Assembly (NCBI RefSeq): GCF_020405185.1
Contig: NZ_CP084464.1
Location: 310,001 to 374,000, forward strand
Origin: Halomicrobium salinisoli
GTDB lineage: Archaea > Halobacteriota > Halobacteria > Halobacteriales > Haloarculaceae
DNA length: 64,000 nt
Reading direction: 5' to 3'
Shown here: one piece after another, positions 28,148 to 37,577 of the stretch
Position numbering within the stretch: position 1 is the first letter of the stretch
How the letters are laid out: each line of letters begins with the position of its first letter
Notes under the pieces: generated by a model
The model's input: only the letters and a program-made list of their open reading frames with translations
Database searches by the model: none
Told to the model about the DNA's origin: nothing
Made by a program: the position numbers and the translations under genes

Positions 28148-29135
28148 CAGTAGCAACCGGACTGCCGCGCGGGAGGCCTCGTTCGTCCCGGACAGCGTCC
28201 GCAGGAGCGGCGGGTACGTGAACGACTGGGTCGAGAACCTCTCGGAGACGAAGTTCGCGTACCTGGTGCTGGCCCCGACGCTCCTGATCTTCGCGGCCAT
28301 CGCGCTGTGGCCGATCCTGTACACGTTCCAGACGTCGCTGTTCGCGGACAGCTTCAGCCAGTTCCGCGGCTCGTTCGTCGGCCTGCAGAACTACGTGGAG
28401 ATCGTGACCGGCCAGCGAGAGGCGATCCTCATCCGTCCGTTCCTCGACCTGAGTACCCCGTTCCGGAGTATCCTGCCGACGACGATGATCTACACGGTCG
28501 TCAGCGTGGTGCTGATCACGCTGCTGGGATACGTTCAGGCGCTCATCCTGAACAGGACGTTCCGGGGGCGCTCCATCGTCCGTACGGCGGTGCTGATCCC
28601 CTGGGCCGTGCCGATCGTCATCCAGGGGATGATCTTCTACCTGCTGTTCATCCCCGGTGGCTTCGGGACGGAGCTGCTCAACGACCTCGGTCTCGTCGGG
28701 GCGCGGCCGCTCAGCGACAGCGCTTCGACGGTCGGGATCGTGACGCTGGCGGCGATCTGGAAGCGGTCGGCGTACGTCGCGCTGATCGTGCTGGCGGGGC
28801 TCCAGAGCATCGACGAGAACCTCTACGAGGTGGCCAAGGTCGCCGGGGCGTCCCGGTGGCAGCAGTTCCGTCTGATCACGTTGCCGCAGTCGATCCCCGT
28901 GTTGATGGTCGCGATGCTGCTGACCTCGATCGGGTCGATGCGGGTCTACGGACAGATCGACGCGATCTCGAACTGCAGCACCATGCCGTCGATAACCTGT
29001 GGCGTCGTCGGGACGTTCAACGGGAGCCTCTACGGGACCGCGTCGGCGCTCGCGTTCATCACGGCGCTGCTGATCGGCTCCGTGTCGATGATCTACCTCG
29101 TCGTCCTGAGTCGGTCGCGAGCGGGGGGGATCTGA
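28137..29135 (+). CDS. Sugar ABC transporter permease (MalF/UgpA-like)
   Basis: 332 residues with a cytoplasmic N-terminal extension and six main hydrophobic helices. The EAA loop reads EVAKVAGASRWQQFRLITLP, the contact site for the ATPase. CUT1 family, first of two permeases, translationally coupled to the binding protein by an 11-bp overlap and followed after 1 bp by the second permease. Confidence 0.9.
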   Translation: MASSSSNRTAAREASFVPDSVRRSGGYVNDWVENLSETKFAYLVLAPTLLIFAAIALWPILYTFQTSLFADSFSQFRGSFVGLQNYVEIVTGQREAILIRPFLDLSTPFRSILPTTMIYTVVSVVLITLLGYVQALILNRTFRGRSIVRTAVLIPWAVPIVIQGMIFYLLFIPGGFGTELLNDLGLVGARPLSDSASTVGIVTLAAIWKRSAYVALIVLAGLQSIDENLYEVAKVAGASRWQQFRLITLPQSIPVLMVAMLLTSIGSMRVYGQIDAISNCSTMPSITCGVVGTFNGSLYGTASALAFITALLIGSVSMIYLVVLSRSRAGGI

Positions 29136-29136
29136 G

Positions 29137-30042
29137 ATGGCGGCCGACACCTCCCCCTCCGACCGGCTGTTCGCGATCGGGTTCGACGACTCCGATCGCC
29201 TCTTCCGGTACACGTTCTACGCGACGACGCTGCTCATCCTGCTCGTCGCGCTGTTCCCGTTCTACTACCTGCTGATGCTGGCGCTCTCGAATCCGGGCGA
29301 CACGACGCAGGCCGGTCTGCTCCCGGCCGGATTCGATCCGACGTCGTTCGTCGGCGCGTTCCAGGCGGTGCCGTTCCACCTGTACATGCGCAACAGCCTG
29401 CTGATCGCCGTGGGCGTCACGGCGTTCGTCCTGGTGTTCGCGAGCCTCGCGGGCTACGTCTTCGGACGGATGGAGTTCAGGGGCAAACGCCCCCTCTTCC
29501 TCCTGCTCATCTCCGTCTCGTACTTCCCGGGGGCGACGTTCATCGTCGGCCTGTTCAAGCTGCTGACCGGGAACGTCTCCGTGATGGGGACGAGCAGTCC
29601 GAACCTGTTCAACTCGCCAGCGGCGGTCGGTCTGCCGCTGACGGCCCTCGCGCTCCCGTTCGCGATCCTGCTCCTGACGACGTTCTACGGGCAGATCCCG
29701 GACGGGCTCGAGGACGCCGCCCGCGTGACCGGGTCCACTCGCATCGGGGCGCTCTATCGCGTCATCGCGCCGCTGTCGGCACCGGGTCTCGTCACCGCCG
29801 GCGTCCTCACGTTCATCACTGCGTACAACGAGTTCTTCTTCTCGCAGCTGATGACGACGGGCTCGCCGGGGAACTGGTCGCCGATCGTCTGGGGACTGCT
29901 CAGGTACCAGACGGAGGTCTCGGTCAGGTACGACCTGATGGCGGCGGCGAGCCTGATCGGCGTGTTGCCGGTCGCGCTCATCGTCCTGCTGGCCCAGCGG
30001 AAGATCGTGAGCGGACTCACGTCGGGCTCGATCAAGGGGTAG
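29137..30042 (+). CDS. Sugar ABC transporter permease (MalG/UgpE-like)
   Basis: 301 residues, six hydrophobic helices. The EAA loop DAARVTGSTRIGALYRVIAP and a C-terminal AQRKIVSGLTSGSIKG tail are typical of CUT1 second permeases. Starts 1 bp after the previous permease stop; the ATPase gene follows after 34 bp. Confidence 0.92.
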   Translation: MAADTSPSDRLFAIGFDDSDRLFRYTFYATTLLILLVALFPFYYLLMLALSNPGDTTQAGLLPAGFDPTSFVGAFQAVPFHLYMRNSLLIAVGVTAFVLVFASLAGYVFGRMEFRGKRPLFLLLISVSYFPGATFIVGLFKLLTGNVSVMGTSSPNLFNSPAAVGLPLTALALPFAILLLTTFYGQIPDGLEDAARVTGSTRIGALYRVIAPLSAPGLVTAGVLTFITAYNEFFFSQLMTTGSPGNWSPIVWGLLRYQTEVSVRYDLMAAASLIGVLPVALIVLLAQRKIVSGLTSGSIKG

Positions 30043-30076
30043 CATCGCATGCGACACCACCACTATCCAGACAACC

Positions 30077-31246
30077 ATGACGCACCTCACGCTTGACGGA
30101 GTAACGAAGCGGTACAGCGACGTAATCGCGGTCGACGACATGAACCTCGACATCGAAGACGGGGAGTTCGTCTCCCTCATCGGCCCGTCGGGCTGCGGGA
30201 AGTCGACGACCCTGGAGACCATCTCGGGACTGACGAAGCCCTCCGACGGGACGATCCGGATCGCCGGCGAGGACGTCACCGACGAGCCCCCGAAGGACCG
30301 GGACATCGCGATGGTGTTCCAGAACATCGCGCTGTTCCCCCACATGACCGTGCGGGAGAACATGACCTTCGGGCTCCGGCTCAAGAACTACGACCAGGGG
30401 GAGATCGACGAGCGCGTCGAGCGGGCCGCCGAGATCCTCCAGATCGAGGGCATGCTCAACCGGATGCCCGACGAGCTCTCCGGCGGGCAGCGCCAGCGGG
30501 TCGCGATCGGCCGGGCGATCGTGATGGACCCGGAGGTGTTCCTGATGGACGAGCCGCTGGCGAACCTGGACGCGAAGCTGCGCGTCCACATGCGCACCGA
30601 GCTCCAGCGGCTCCAGCAGGAACTCGACGTCACCACCGTGTACGTCACGCACGACCAGGCCGAGGCGATGACCATGTCCGATCGGATCGCGATCATCAAC
30701 GACGGGGAACTCCAGCAGTTCGCGCCCCCGCTGGAGTGTTACAATCGCCCGGCGAACCTGTTCGTCGCCGGCTTCGTCGGCTCGCCGAGCATGCGCTTCG
30801 TGCAGGGCCGCGTCGAAGACGGGCAGTTCGTCGATCCGGACCTCGGTGTCGCGGTCGACGTCTCGCCGTCGACGATGGAGGGACCGGGCGACGTCACGCT
30901 CGGCATCCGGCCGGAGGACGTGCACCTCGCCGACCACCACTCCGTCAGCACGGCGACGGAGCCGACGACGCTCGAGATCGACGTCGTCCAGCCGATGGGC
31001 GACGAACTCGTCGTCTACCTGCGGCCCGAGGACGCCGACACGGCGTTCGACTCCGACATCGACGACGAGGAGGCGGTGTCGAAGACCGATCAGCTGCTGA
31101 TGACGGTCGACCCCGGGCACGACCTCGAGGCCGACCAGACGGTCGAGGTCGTCCTGGACCGCTCGCAGATCCACCTGTTCGATTCGGCCAGCGGCGAGGC
31201 GATCACGCACGGGCTCGAACAGCAGGCGGAGCCCCTGTCTCGGTAG
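30077..31246 (+). CDS. Sugar ABC transporter ATP-binding protein (MalK/UgpC family)
   Basis: 389 residues. Walker A GPSGCGKST near 38-46, Q-loop region VFQNIALFPHMT, signature LSGGQRQR, Walker B VFLMDEPLANLD and the switch His in YVTHDQAEAM. The C-terminal third is the OB-type regulatory domain seen in sugar ATPases (LGIRPEDVHLADHH), with an acidic insert (AFDSDIDDEEAVSK). It energises the two permeases. Last gene of the transporter operon. Confidence 0.93.
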   Translation: MTHLTLDGVTKRYSDVIAVDDMNLDIEDGEFVSLIGPSGCGKSTTLETISGLTKPSDGTIRIAGEDVTDEPPKDRDIAMVFQNIALFPHMTVRENMTFGLRLKNYDQGEIDERVERAAEILQIEGMLNRMPDELSGGQRQRVAIGRAIVMDPEVFLMDEPLANLDAKLRVHMRTELQRLQQELDVTTVYVTHDQAEAMTMSDRIAIINDGELQQFAPPLECYNRPANLFVAGFVGSPSMRFVQGRVEDGQFVDPDLGVAVDVSPSTMEGPGDVTLGIRPEDVHLADHHSVSTATEPTTLEIDVVQPMGDELVVYLRPEDADTAFDSDIDDEEAVSKTDQLLMTVDPGHDLEADQTVEVVLDRSQIHLFDSASGEAITHGLEQQAEPLSR

Positions 31247-31414
31247 TCCGGGAGCGCCTCGACGGGGCGCGGCCGGTCGCTGAGCGCCGCCGTGGCGTCC
31301 AGTCGGCCGGGAGCCACGGTGCGCGCCGATAGCGTCGCCTGCGCCGTCTGCGACGGGCGCTGACGTCGGTCTGATCCAAATCCTTTTACGACAGGTTCGC
31401 ATCAGTGTACATCG

Positions 31415-33202
31415 ATGCAGTTGCTAGCCTACCCCAGAGAGTCGACTGCGCTCGACGGCGAGTGGCAGGCGATTCCCGACCAGTACGAGATGTTCCGGGA
31501 CTACTTCGACGACTTCGTCGAGGACGACGACGGCGACAGCGCGGCACTCCCCGACGAGGACGGGCAGCCGGCGCTGAGCTTCGAGTCGATCTACGAACCG
31601 AGCGCGTCCGGCGACGACGACATCACCGACTTCAACATCTACGACGGCTACTCGATGCGCGTCCCCTCGAGCTGGGGCGAAGAGATGCCCGAGTTCCGCC
31701 ACTTCGAGGGGTGGATGTGGTTCGCTCGGACGTTCGACCGCGAGGAGATCGAGGCGGACGACCGCACGTTCCTGCGCTTCGGCGCGGTCAACTACAAGGC
31801 CGAGGTCTGGCTGAACGGCGAGCGACTGGGCGACCACGAGGGCGGCTACACGCCCTTCACCTTCGAGGTCACCGACCAGCTCCAGGACGGCGAGAACGTG
31901 CTCGTGGTCCGCGTGGACAACAAGCGCTACGAGGACGGCATCCCCAACGAGTCGACGGACTGGTTCAACTTCGGCGGCATCAACCGCTCCGTCGAACTCG
32001 TCTCCGTCCCCGAGTCGTACGTCAGGAACTTCAAGGTCGAGACGACGCTCTCCGGCGACACCGTCGACGTGGACGTGTCGGCGTGGATCGACGGCGACGC
32101 GACGGCGGACACGGCGACCGTCACGATTCCGGAGCTGGGCGTCGAATCCGAGCTCTCGTCCGACGGCGACGAGCGGTTCTCCGCGGCGGTCTCCGTTCCC
32201 GCGTCCGACGTCGACCTGTGGAGCCCGTCGAACCCGAAGCTGTACACGGTCCGCGTCGAGTACGGCGGCGACGCCGTCGAGGACCGCGTCGGCCTCCGGG
32301 AGGTTTCGGTCGGCGGCGGCGAGGTCCGCGTCAACGGCGAGCCGGTCTGGCTGCGGGGCATCGCGCTCCACGAGGAGGTCGCCGGCAAGGGGCGCGCCCT
32401 CGACGTCGACGACGTGCGGACGCGCTTCCAGTGGATCAACGAGCTCGGCTGTAACTTCGCGCGGCTGGCGCACTATCCCCACACCGAAGAGATGGCCCGG
32501 ATGGCCGACGAGGAGGGCATCCTCCTCTGGGAGGAGGTGCCCGCCTACTGGGACATCAACTTCGGCGACGAGGAGATTCAGGCGCTGTACCGCCAGCAGC
32601 TCCGCGAGCTGATCCAGCGCGACTGGAACCGCGCGTCCGTGGCGCTGTGGTCGATCGCCAACGAGACCGACCACAACGACGAGACCAGAAACGAGGTGCT
32701 CCCGCAGATGGCCGACTACGTCCGCGACCTCGACGACACGCGGCTCGTGACCGCGGCGTGCTTCGTCGACGAGACCGACGACGGGCTCGTCCTCAACGAC
32801 CCGCTTGAGGAGCACCTCGACGTCGTCGGCGTCAACGAGTACTTCGGCTGGTACTACGGGGACGCCGACGACATGAAGGATTACCAGGACGATCCCGAGG
32901 GCACGCCGATCGTCATCTCCGAGACCGGCGGCGGTGCCAAGTGGGGCAACCACGGGACCGCCGAGGACCGCTGGACAGAGGAGTTCCAGGCCGCCATCTA
33001 CCGCGACCAGACGGAAGCCGCCGCCGCGACCGAGCAGGTCGCCGGCATCTCGCCGTGGATCCTCTTCGACTTCCGGGCGCCGATGCGCCAGAACGAGTAC
33101 CAGCGGGGCTACAACCGGAAGGGCGTCGTCGACCAGCACGGTCGCAAGAAGCAGGCGTTCCACGTCCTCCGCGAGTTCTACCAGTCGGGACAGTACGAGT
33201 AG
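31415..33202 (+). CDS. GH2 beta-glucuronidase (beta-galactosidase/glucuronidase family)
   Basis: 595 residues, no signal peptide, so intracellular. A jelly-roll sugar-binding domain (about 1-190, with NYKAEVWLNGERLG), an Ig-like domain and a TIM barrel follow in the GH2 order. Acid/base E417 is in IANETD, nucleophile E503 in VISETGGG. NEYFGWYYGD matches the NxYxGWY pattern used by beta-glucuronidases, preferring glucuronate over galactose. It should release glucuronic acid from imported oligosaccharides. A TATA-like TTTTACG lies about 28 bp before the ATG; it follows the ABC operon after 168 bp. Confidence 0.85.
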   Translation: MQLLAYPRESTALDGEWQAIPDQYEMFRDYFDDFVEDDDGDSAALPDEDGQPALSFESIYEPSASGDDDITDFNIYDGYSMRVPSSWGEEMPEFRHFEGWMWFARTFDREEIEADDRTFLRFGAVNYKAEVWLNGERLGDHEGGYTPFTFEVTDQLQDGENVLVVRVDNKRYEDGIPNESTDWFNFGGINRSVELVSVPESYVRNFKVETTLSGDTVDVDVSAWIDGDATADTATVTIPELGVESELSSDGDERFSAAVSVPASDVDLWSPSNPKLYTVRVEYGGDAVEDRVGLREVSVGGGEVRVNGEPVWLRGIALHEEVAGKGRALDVDDVRTRFQWINELGCNFARLAHYPHTEEMARMADEEGILLWEEVPAYWDINFGDEEIQALYRQQLRELIQRDWNRASVALWSIANETDHNDETRNEVLPQMADYVRDLDDTRLVTAACFVDETDDGLVLNDPLEEHLDVVGVNEYFGWYYGDADDMKDYQDDPEGTPIVISETGGGAKWGNHGTAEDRWTEEFQAAIYRDQTEAAAATEQVAGISPWILFDFRAPMRQNEYQRGYNRKGVVDQHGRKKQAFHVLREFYQSGQYE

Positions 33203-33343
33203 TTCCCGACGTCGCGTCCGATCCCGGACGAACTCCTTCCTGGCCTGTCTCGTCCGGGGTTCCTCGATTCTCGACCAGCCGCGCGGCTACGCCCTGTGAC
33301 ACCGGCGTCGAAAGAAACGGAGTGCGCCGCGTCGGTCGAACGC

Positions 33344-34303
33344 CTACTCGAGGGAGTCCAGCAGACCGCGCATGTAGCCGATGGCGAACAGGCGGCCGTT
33401 CGTGTGGTAGCCGGGGTTGGAGTTGTCCTCGCCGGCCATCGTGGGGACGTGGTCGGGGCGCATGGGGACGTCGTCGTCGACGGCCTCCTCGAAGGCGGCC
33501 ATCGCGGCGTGCATGTCCGTGGGGCCGTCGTCGTGCCAGGTCTCGACGAACTGGTCGGCGTCGCCCTCGACGTCGCGGAAGTGGACGAAGTTGATCCGGT
33601 CGCCGAACCGGCGGATCGCTGCGGGGACGTCGGCGCCCATCGCGGCGAAGTTGCCCTGGCAGAACGTGACGCCGTTGTGCTCGCTGTCGACGACGTCCAG
33701 GATCCGCTCGTAGTTCTCGACGCTGTTGGCGACGCGGGGGACGTCGCGGACGGACTCGCGGGGCGGGTCGTCGGGATGGAGGCCGAGTTTCACGCCGGCC
33801 TCCTCGGCGACGGGGACGACCTCCTCGAGGAAGTACGCCAGCGCCTCGAAGATCTCCTCGTGGGTGCGCTCGGCGGCGGGCACGTCCGGCCCGCCCTGCA
33901 TCTTCGCGTTGTCGTAGCCGGTCACGTACGAGCCGCCGCGGGACTCGACGTGCGCTTCGGTCCGGGCCCACCGCACGCCGGCCATCCAGTCGTAGCAGAC
34001 CACGGGGATGCCGAGGTCGCCGCAGTCCCGGAGGAACTGTTTGAACTCGGCGATGTCCTCGTCGCGTCCGTCCAGGCCGAGGCGGACGCGGTCGGTCAGC
34101 GGGACGCTGCCCTCGAGGACGGTGAAGTCCAGGCCGGCGTCCTCGAGCCAGTTGCGGAGGCCGCGGAGCTCGTCGTAGGTCCACGTCGTCCTGTCGTCGC
34201 CGATCTCCAGCGGGTGGATCACGGCGTCGGTCACGCCCATCTGCTTGGCCAGTTGCCACCGCTCGTCGGGCTCCGGGGGGAGCACGAGGGCTGGTCGAAC
34301 CAT
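33344..34303 (-). CDS. D-mannonate dehydratase (UxuA family), paralogue 2
   Basis: 319 residues, shorter than the copy at 18550. Shared features: GVKLGLHPDDPP, VTFCQGNFAAMG, INFVHFRDVEG, MRPDHVPTM and GYHTNGRLFAIGYMRGLL at the C-terminus. It dehydrates mannonate to 2-keto-3-deoxygluconate or acts on a related acid. A very clear TATA box is 30 bp before ATG 34303 and rules out the longer open frame reaching 34948. It is convergent with the GH2 gene. Two non-identical UxuA copies suggest different substrates or regulation. Confidence 0.85.
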   Translation of the reverse strand: MVRPALVLPPEPDERWQLAKQMGVTDAVIHPLEIGDDRTTWTYDELRGLRNWLEDAGLDFTVLEGSVPLTDRVRLGLDGRDEDIAEFKQFLRDCGDLGIPVVCYDWMAGVRWARTEAHVESRGGSYVTGYDNAKMQGGPDVPAAERTHEEIFEALAYFLEEVVPVAEEAGVKLGLHPDDPPRESVRDVPRVANSVENYERILDVVDSEHNGVTFCQGNFAAMGADVPAAIRRFGDRINFVHFRDVEGDADQFVETWHDDGPTDMHAAMAAFEEAVDDDVPMRPDHVPTMAGEDNSNPGYHTNGRLFAIGYMRGLLDSLE

Positions 34304-34327
34304 ATTCAGTCCCAGAGCCCCAGTTCG

Positions 34328-34339
34328 TATATATATTAT
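34328..34339 (-). promoter_or_regulatory. TATA box of the second uxuA gene
   Basis: Minus-strand ATAATATATATA centred 30 bp upstream of ATG 34303; leaderless transcript expected. Confidence 0.75.
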
Positions 34340-34477
34340 CCTCTCCGCCCTCAGCGGAACCGACGCGGTACCCGCGCGGGCGTCGTCACGGAGCGAGGCC
34401 GTCCAGAGCCGTCGCCGTCCGCCCGCAGTCGCCAGTTCCGCGTCCTTTTTCACGCTCTCGAACCCACCTCGATACGA

Positions 34478-35338
34478 ATGGTGGCCGTCAGCCCCGCTGC
34501 ACTCGTGGATCCGCTGGTCACGGCGTTCGTCCTCGCGACCATGCTCTCGGTCGGGCTCGACTTGCGACCGACCGACGTCCTGGCGTCCGTCGGTCAGTGG
34601 CAGTTGCTCGCGCGGTCCGTTCTGGTGAACCTCGTCGGCGTGCCGGCGCTGACGCTGGTCGCGCTCCTCGTCGCGCCGGTCGAGACGGAGTACGCGGTCG
34701 GGTTGCTCGTGATCGCCGTCTCGCCGGGCGCGCCCTTCGGACCGAAACTCGCCGAGATATCGGACAGCGACGTCGCCTTCGCGAGCGGGCTCATGGTCGT
34801 GCTGGCGACGGCCTCCGTCCTCACCGTCCCGGCCTCGCTGGCGGCCCTCGTGCCGGGGGACGTGACCGTCGATCTGCTCGGCATCGCACGGGCGGTCGTC
34901 GTCGTCCAGCTCGGACCGCTGCTCGCCGGCTTCGCCCTGCGAATCCACGACCGCGCGCTCGCCTCGAAGCTACACGCACCGACGCGTCGGCTCTCGACCG
35001 GGCTGTTGCTCGTCCTGATCGCGCTCCTGGTGGTGGTCAACGCCGACGCGATCGGCCGGCTCGCCGGGACCGGCGTGCTGGGCATCTCGGCCGCCGTCGT
35101 GGCCGGTTCGATGGTGGCGGGGTACGCTTCCGGCGGCCCGGACCGGTCCACGCGAGAGGCGCTCGCGACGTCGACGACGGCTCGAAACGCGGCGATCGCG
35201 TTGCTCGTCGCGACCGCGAGCTTCCCCTCGCCGGACGTCTTCGCGACGATCGTCGCGTTCAGCCTCGTGAGCGTCGCCGTTCCGGGAATCGCCGCCGGTG
35301 CGTGGCGGCTCCAGTCAGCGTCGCTCGACGCCGTCTGA
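34478..35338 (+). CDS. Bile acid:sodium symporter (BASS) family transporter
   Basis: 286 residues with about nine hydrophobic segments. GLDLRPTDV near 29-37, AVSPGAPFGPKLAEI (a Pro/Gly-broken helix) and STTARNAAIALLVA are hallmarks of the BASS/SBF fold, which moves organic anions with Na+. ATG 34478 is chosen; the frame is open upstream, but that part overlaps the divergent uxuA promoter. Sugar acids or keto acids are plausible substrates from context only. Confidence 0.8.
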   Translation: MVAVSPAALVDPLVTAFVLATMLSVGLDLRPTDVLASVGQWQLLARSVLVNLVGVPALTLVALLVAPVETEYAVGLLVIAVSPGAPFGPKLAEISDSDVAFASGLMVVLATASVLTVPASLAALVPGDVTVDLLGIARAVVVVQLGPLLAGFALRIHDRALASKLHAPTRRLSTGLLLVLIALLVVVNADAIGRLAGTGVLGISAAVVAGSMVAGYASGGPDRSTREALATSTTARNAAIALLVATASFPSPDVFATIVAFSLVSVAVPGIAAGAWRLQSASLDAV

Positions 35339-35392
35339 CCGAGGGCCGGAATCGGCATCCGGCGGACGCGTCCCCGCCCCGAACATTGGAAA

Positions 35393-35404
35393 GATATTTA
35401 TAAT
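35393..35404 (+). promoter_or_regulatory. TATA box before the short leader ORF and MFS gene
   Basis: GATATTTATAAT, about 30 bp upstream of ATG 35429 and about 107 bp upstream of the MFS ATG. The spacing suits the short ORF, not the carrier. Confidence 0.6.
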
Positions 35405-35428
35405 CGTTATCTGTAACTGTATTCGTGT

Positions 35429-35503
35429 ATGCAACGGTTTCCCGTAGCGGATAGACTGCTGACTGCGCACAATCCAGAGACCGGGACGAACCCCGGTGAG
35501 TGA
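35429..35503 (+). CDS. 24-residue leader ORF ahead of the MFS carrier
   Basis: ATG 35429 to TGA 35503 encodes a 24-residue peptide that starts MQRFPVADRLL and ends with GTNPGE. The ATG lies 30 bp after a strong TATA box, so it should be the first codon of a leaderless mRNA. Its stop is 2 bp before the MFS ATG (35506), and a GGTGA ribosome-binding sequence overlaps its last codons, so reinitiation or coupling is likely. Whether the peptide has a role itself or only delivers ribosomes is unknown. Too short for composition-based support. Confidence 0.5.
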   Translation: MQRFPVADRLLTAHNPETGTNPGE

Positions 35504-35505
35504 GC

Positions 35506-36750
35506 ATGTCGGAGAGCTATTCTGAGTCTTTCAAGTGGTCGAAGCTCCTGACGCTGGTGTTGATCGGGATCATCCCCTCCTTCTCGGGGGCGCTGATCAA
35601 CCCGACCATCCCCGCGATCCAGCAGACGTTCTCGCACGTGCCGAACTCCGAGACGCTGGCACAGCTGGTCAGCACGACGTCAGCGTGGATCGTGATCGTC
35701 GTCGCACCTCTCACGGGGTACCTGCTCGACAAGTACGCCCGCAAGCCGATCCTGATCGCCGCTGTCATCATCTACGGGGCGGGGACGAGCATCGCGTTCT
35801 TCCTCGATTCGATCTACCTGATCCTCGCGACGCGCATCCTCGACGGCATCGCCGTCGGCGCGCTCATGGTGACCGTCCCGACGCTCATCGCGGACTACTA
35901 CTCGGGCGGTCGTCGCGAGTCGGTCATGGGGTACTACGGCGCCGTGCAGGCCGGCGGTGGCGCCGTCGCGGCCGTCCTCGGCGGCTACATCGCAGGGAGC
36001 CTCGGCTGGCGGTACATCTTCCTCGTCTTCGCCGGGGCCTTGCTGTTCGTTCCGCCGATCCTCCGGCTACTCCCCGAGCCCGACGTCAAGGAGTCCCAGC
36101 AGGAAGACGAGCTCAGCCGGCTCGAGGCCGTGGCGAAGATCGTGCGGGAGTCGCCCGTGAAGGTGATCGCCGGGATCTACTTCCTCGTGCTGTTCGGCAT
36201 GCTGACGAACAACCTCATCATGATCGAGGTCCCGTACTTCCTCCAGGGGTCGCTCGGCGTGAGCGACTCCCAGACCGGTCTGATCATCTCGGGTGTCATG
36301 GTTACCGGCGTCGTCATGGCCTCGATGTACGGCCGCATCAAGCAGCACTTCCGGCACGTCACACTCCTCACGGCCGGGTTCGCTCTCGCGTCGACGGGCT
36401 TCCTCCTGTTCAGTTCGGTGAAGCTCTTCCCGGTCGTGCTCTTCGGCATCATCGTCGCCGGCGGGATGGGATTCGGGCTCCTCCTGCCCACGGTGAACGA
36501 CTGGATCGCGTCGATCGTCCAGGAGGAGGTCCGCGGACGCGCCCTCAGCGGCGTGACGATGATGATGTACGGCGGGTTCGCCCTCTCGCCGTTCGCTCCG
36601 ATGCCACTGGTCGACGCGTTCGGGCGCGTGGGCATGCTCCGCACCGTCGGCTTCCTGCAGCTCATCGTCGCGGGCGCCCTGGTGACGGTCTGGTTCGCCA
36701 GCCGATCCAGTGCGCCGTCGACGGCGGACGGAACCCTCTCTGACGACTGA
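35506..36750 (+). CDS. Major facilitator superfamily transporter (candidate hexuronate/sugar carrier)
   Basis: 414 residues, about twelve helices. The loop 2-3 motif reads GYLLDKYARKPIL, GYYGAVQAGGGAVAAVLGGY is the helix 4-5 region, and a cytoplasmic linker (PDVKESQQEDELSRLE) splits the halves. The substrate is not evident; location among uronate genes suggests sugar acids. Start at ATG 35506, 2 bp after the leader ORF, behind a GGTGA ribosome-binding site. Confidence 0.85.
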   Translation: MSESYSESFKWSKLLTLVLIGIIPSFSGALINPTIPAIQQTFSHVPNSETLAQLVSTTSAWIVIVVAPLTGYLLDKYARKPILIAAVIIYGAGTSIAFFLDSIYLILATRILDGIAVGALMVTVPTLIADYYSGGRRESVMGYYGAVQAGGGAVAAVLGGYIAGSLGWRYIFLVFAGALLFVPPILRLLPEPDVKESQQEDELSRLEAVAKIVRESPVKVIAGIYFLVLFGMLTNNLIMIEVPYFLQGSLGVSDSQTGLIISGVMVTGVVMASMYGRIKQHFRHVTLLTAGFALASTGFLLFSSVKLFPVVLFGIIVAGGMGFGLLLPTVNDWIASIVQEEVRGRALSGVTMMMYGGFALSPFAPMPLVDAFGRVGMLRTVGFLQLIVAGALVTVWFASRSSAPSTADGTLSDD

Positions 36751-36867
36751 TCCGCGGACGCGACCGTCGACGTGGCCGGCCGTCACCGGTCACACACCCC
36801 GGCGTGTACCGTCCGACCGGCGGTCTTCGCCGCAGGCGTCCGTTTGTTGCATATTCCGGCCATCGAA

Positions 36868-36878
36868 AATATAAATTT
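36868..36878 (+). promoter_or_regulatory. TATA box of the universal stress protein gene
   Basis: AATATAAATTT, 34 bp centre-to-start from GTG 36907, in a strongly AT-rich patch. Confidence 0.6.
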
Positions 36879-36906
36879 TCTTATATCTGGTGAACGAAGG
36901 GGTCAC

Positions 36907-37416
36907 GTGACCATCGAGACAGTTCTGCTGCCCGTCAGCGACGCTGACGAGGACCGACTCAATCGACTCGTCGACGCCGTCCTGGAGATCGCAGGTCCGA
37001 CCGACGCCACCGTGGTGGTGGCGCACGCCATCCCGGACGAGGACGACGGCGTCGTGACCACGATACCAGCGATAAGCGGCGGTAACTATCCGCAGGTCCT
37101 CTCCCGGCCCGAGTACGACGACCTGCTCGACCAGTACCCCGACGACGACCAGTCCGTCGACGACGTCGTCGCCGAGCACGAGACGGTGCAGTCGGTGACG
37201 GACCGCCTCGACGACGCCGGCGTCGAGTACTCGGTCCGCGGCGCGGTCGGCGACCCCAGCGAGGCGATCCTCGAACTGGCCGCGGACGTCGACGCCGATC
37301 GACTCGTCATCGGCGGCAGCCGCCGGACCCCGACCGACAAGGCCGTCTTCGGGAGCCTGTCGCAGACGCTGCTCCTCGAGGCGCCCTGTCCCGTGACGTT
37401 CGTCCACGACGAGTGA
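36907..37416 (+). CDS. Universal stress protein (UspA) family
   Basis: 169 residues from GTG 36907. Begins with the usual strand TIETVLLPVSD and ends with the nucleotide-binding type motif VIGGSRRTPTDKAVFGSLSQTLLLEAPCPV (G-2x-G-9x-G-S pattern), which points to an ATP-binding UspA. Single gene with its own strong TATA box. The stress signal is unknown. Confidence 0.88.
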   Translation: MTIETVLLPVSDADEDRLNRLVDAVLEIAGPTDATVVVAHAIPDEDDGVVTTIPAISGGNYPQVLSRPEYDDLLDQYPDDDQSVDDVVAEHETVQSVTDRLDDAGVEYSVRGAVGDPSEAILELAADVDADRLVIGGSRRTPTDKAVFGSLSQTLLLEAPCPVTFVHDE

Positions 37417-37577
37417 CGACGCCGACGGCCGCGCGAAGCCGATAGCGAGTGGTGACGGCGAGCGAACCGGAGCGGGTGTCGGGAGTGCCGTGATGATCTG
37501 GCCGGAGGTCGAGTTCCTGGACCGACGGCATTCGCGCCATCAGTACGCGGGTATCAGCGCCGCTCTCCGTCAGTCGT

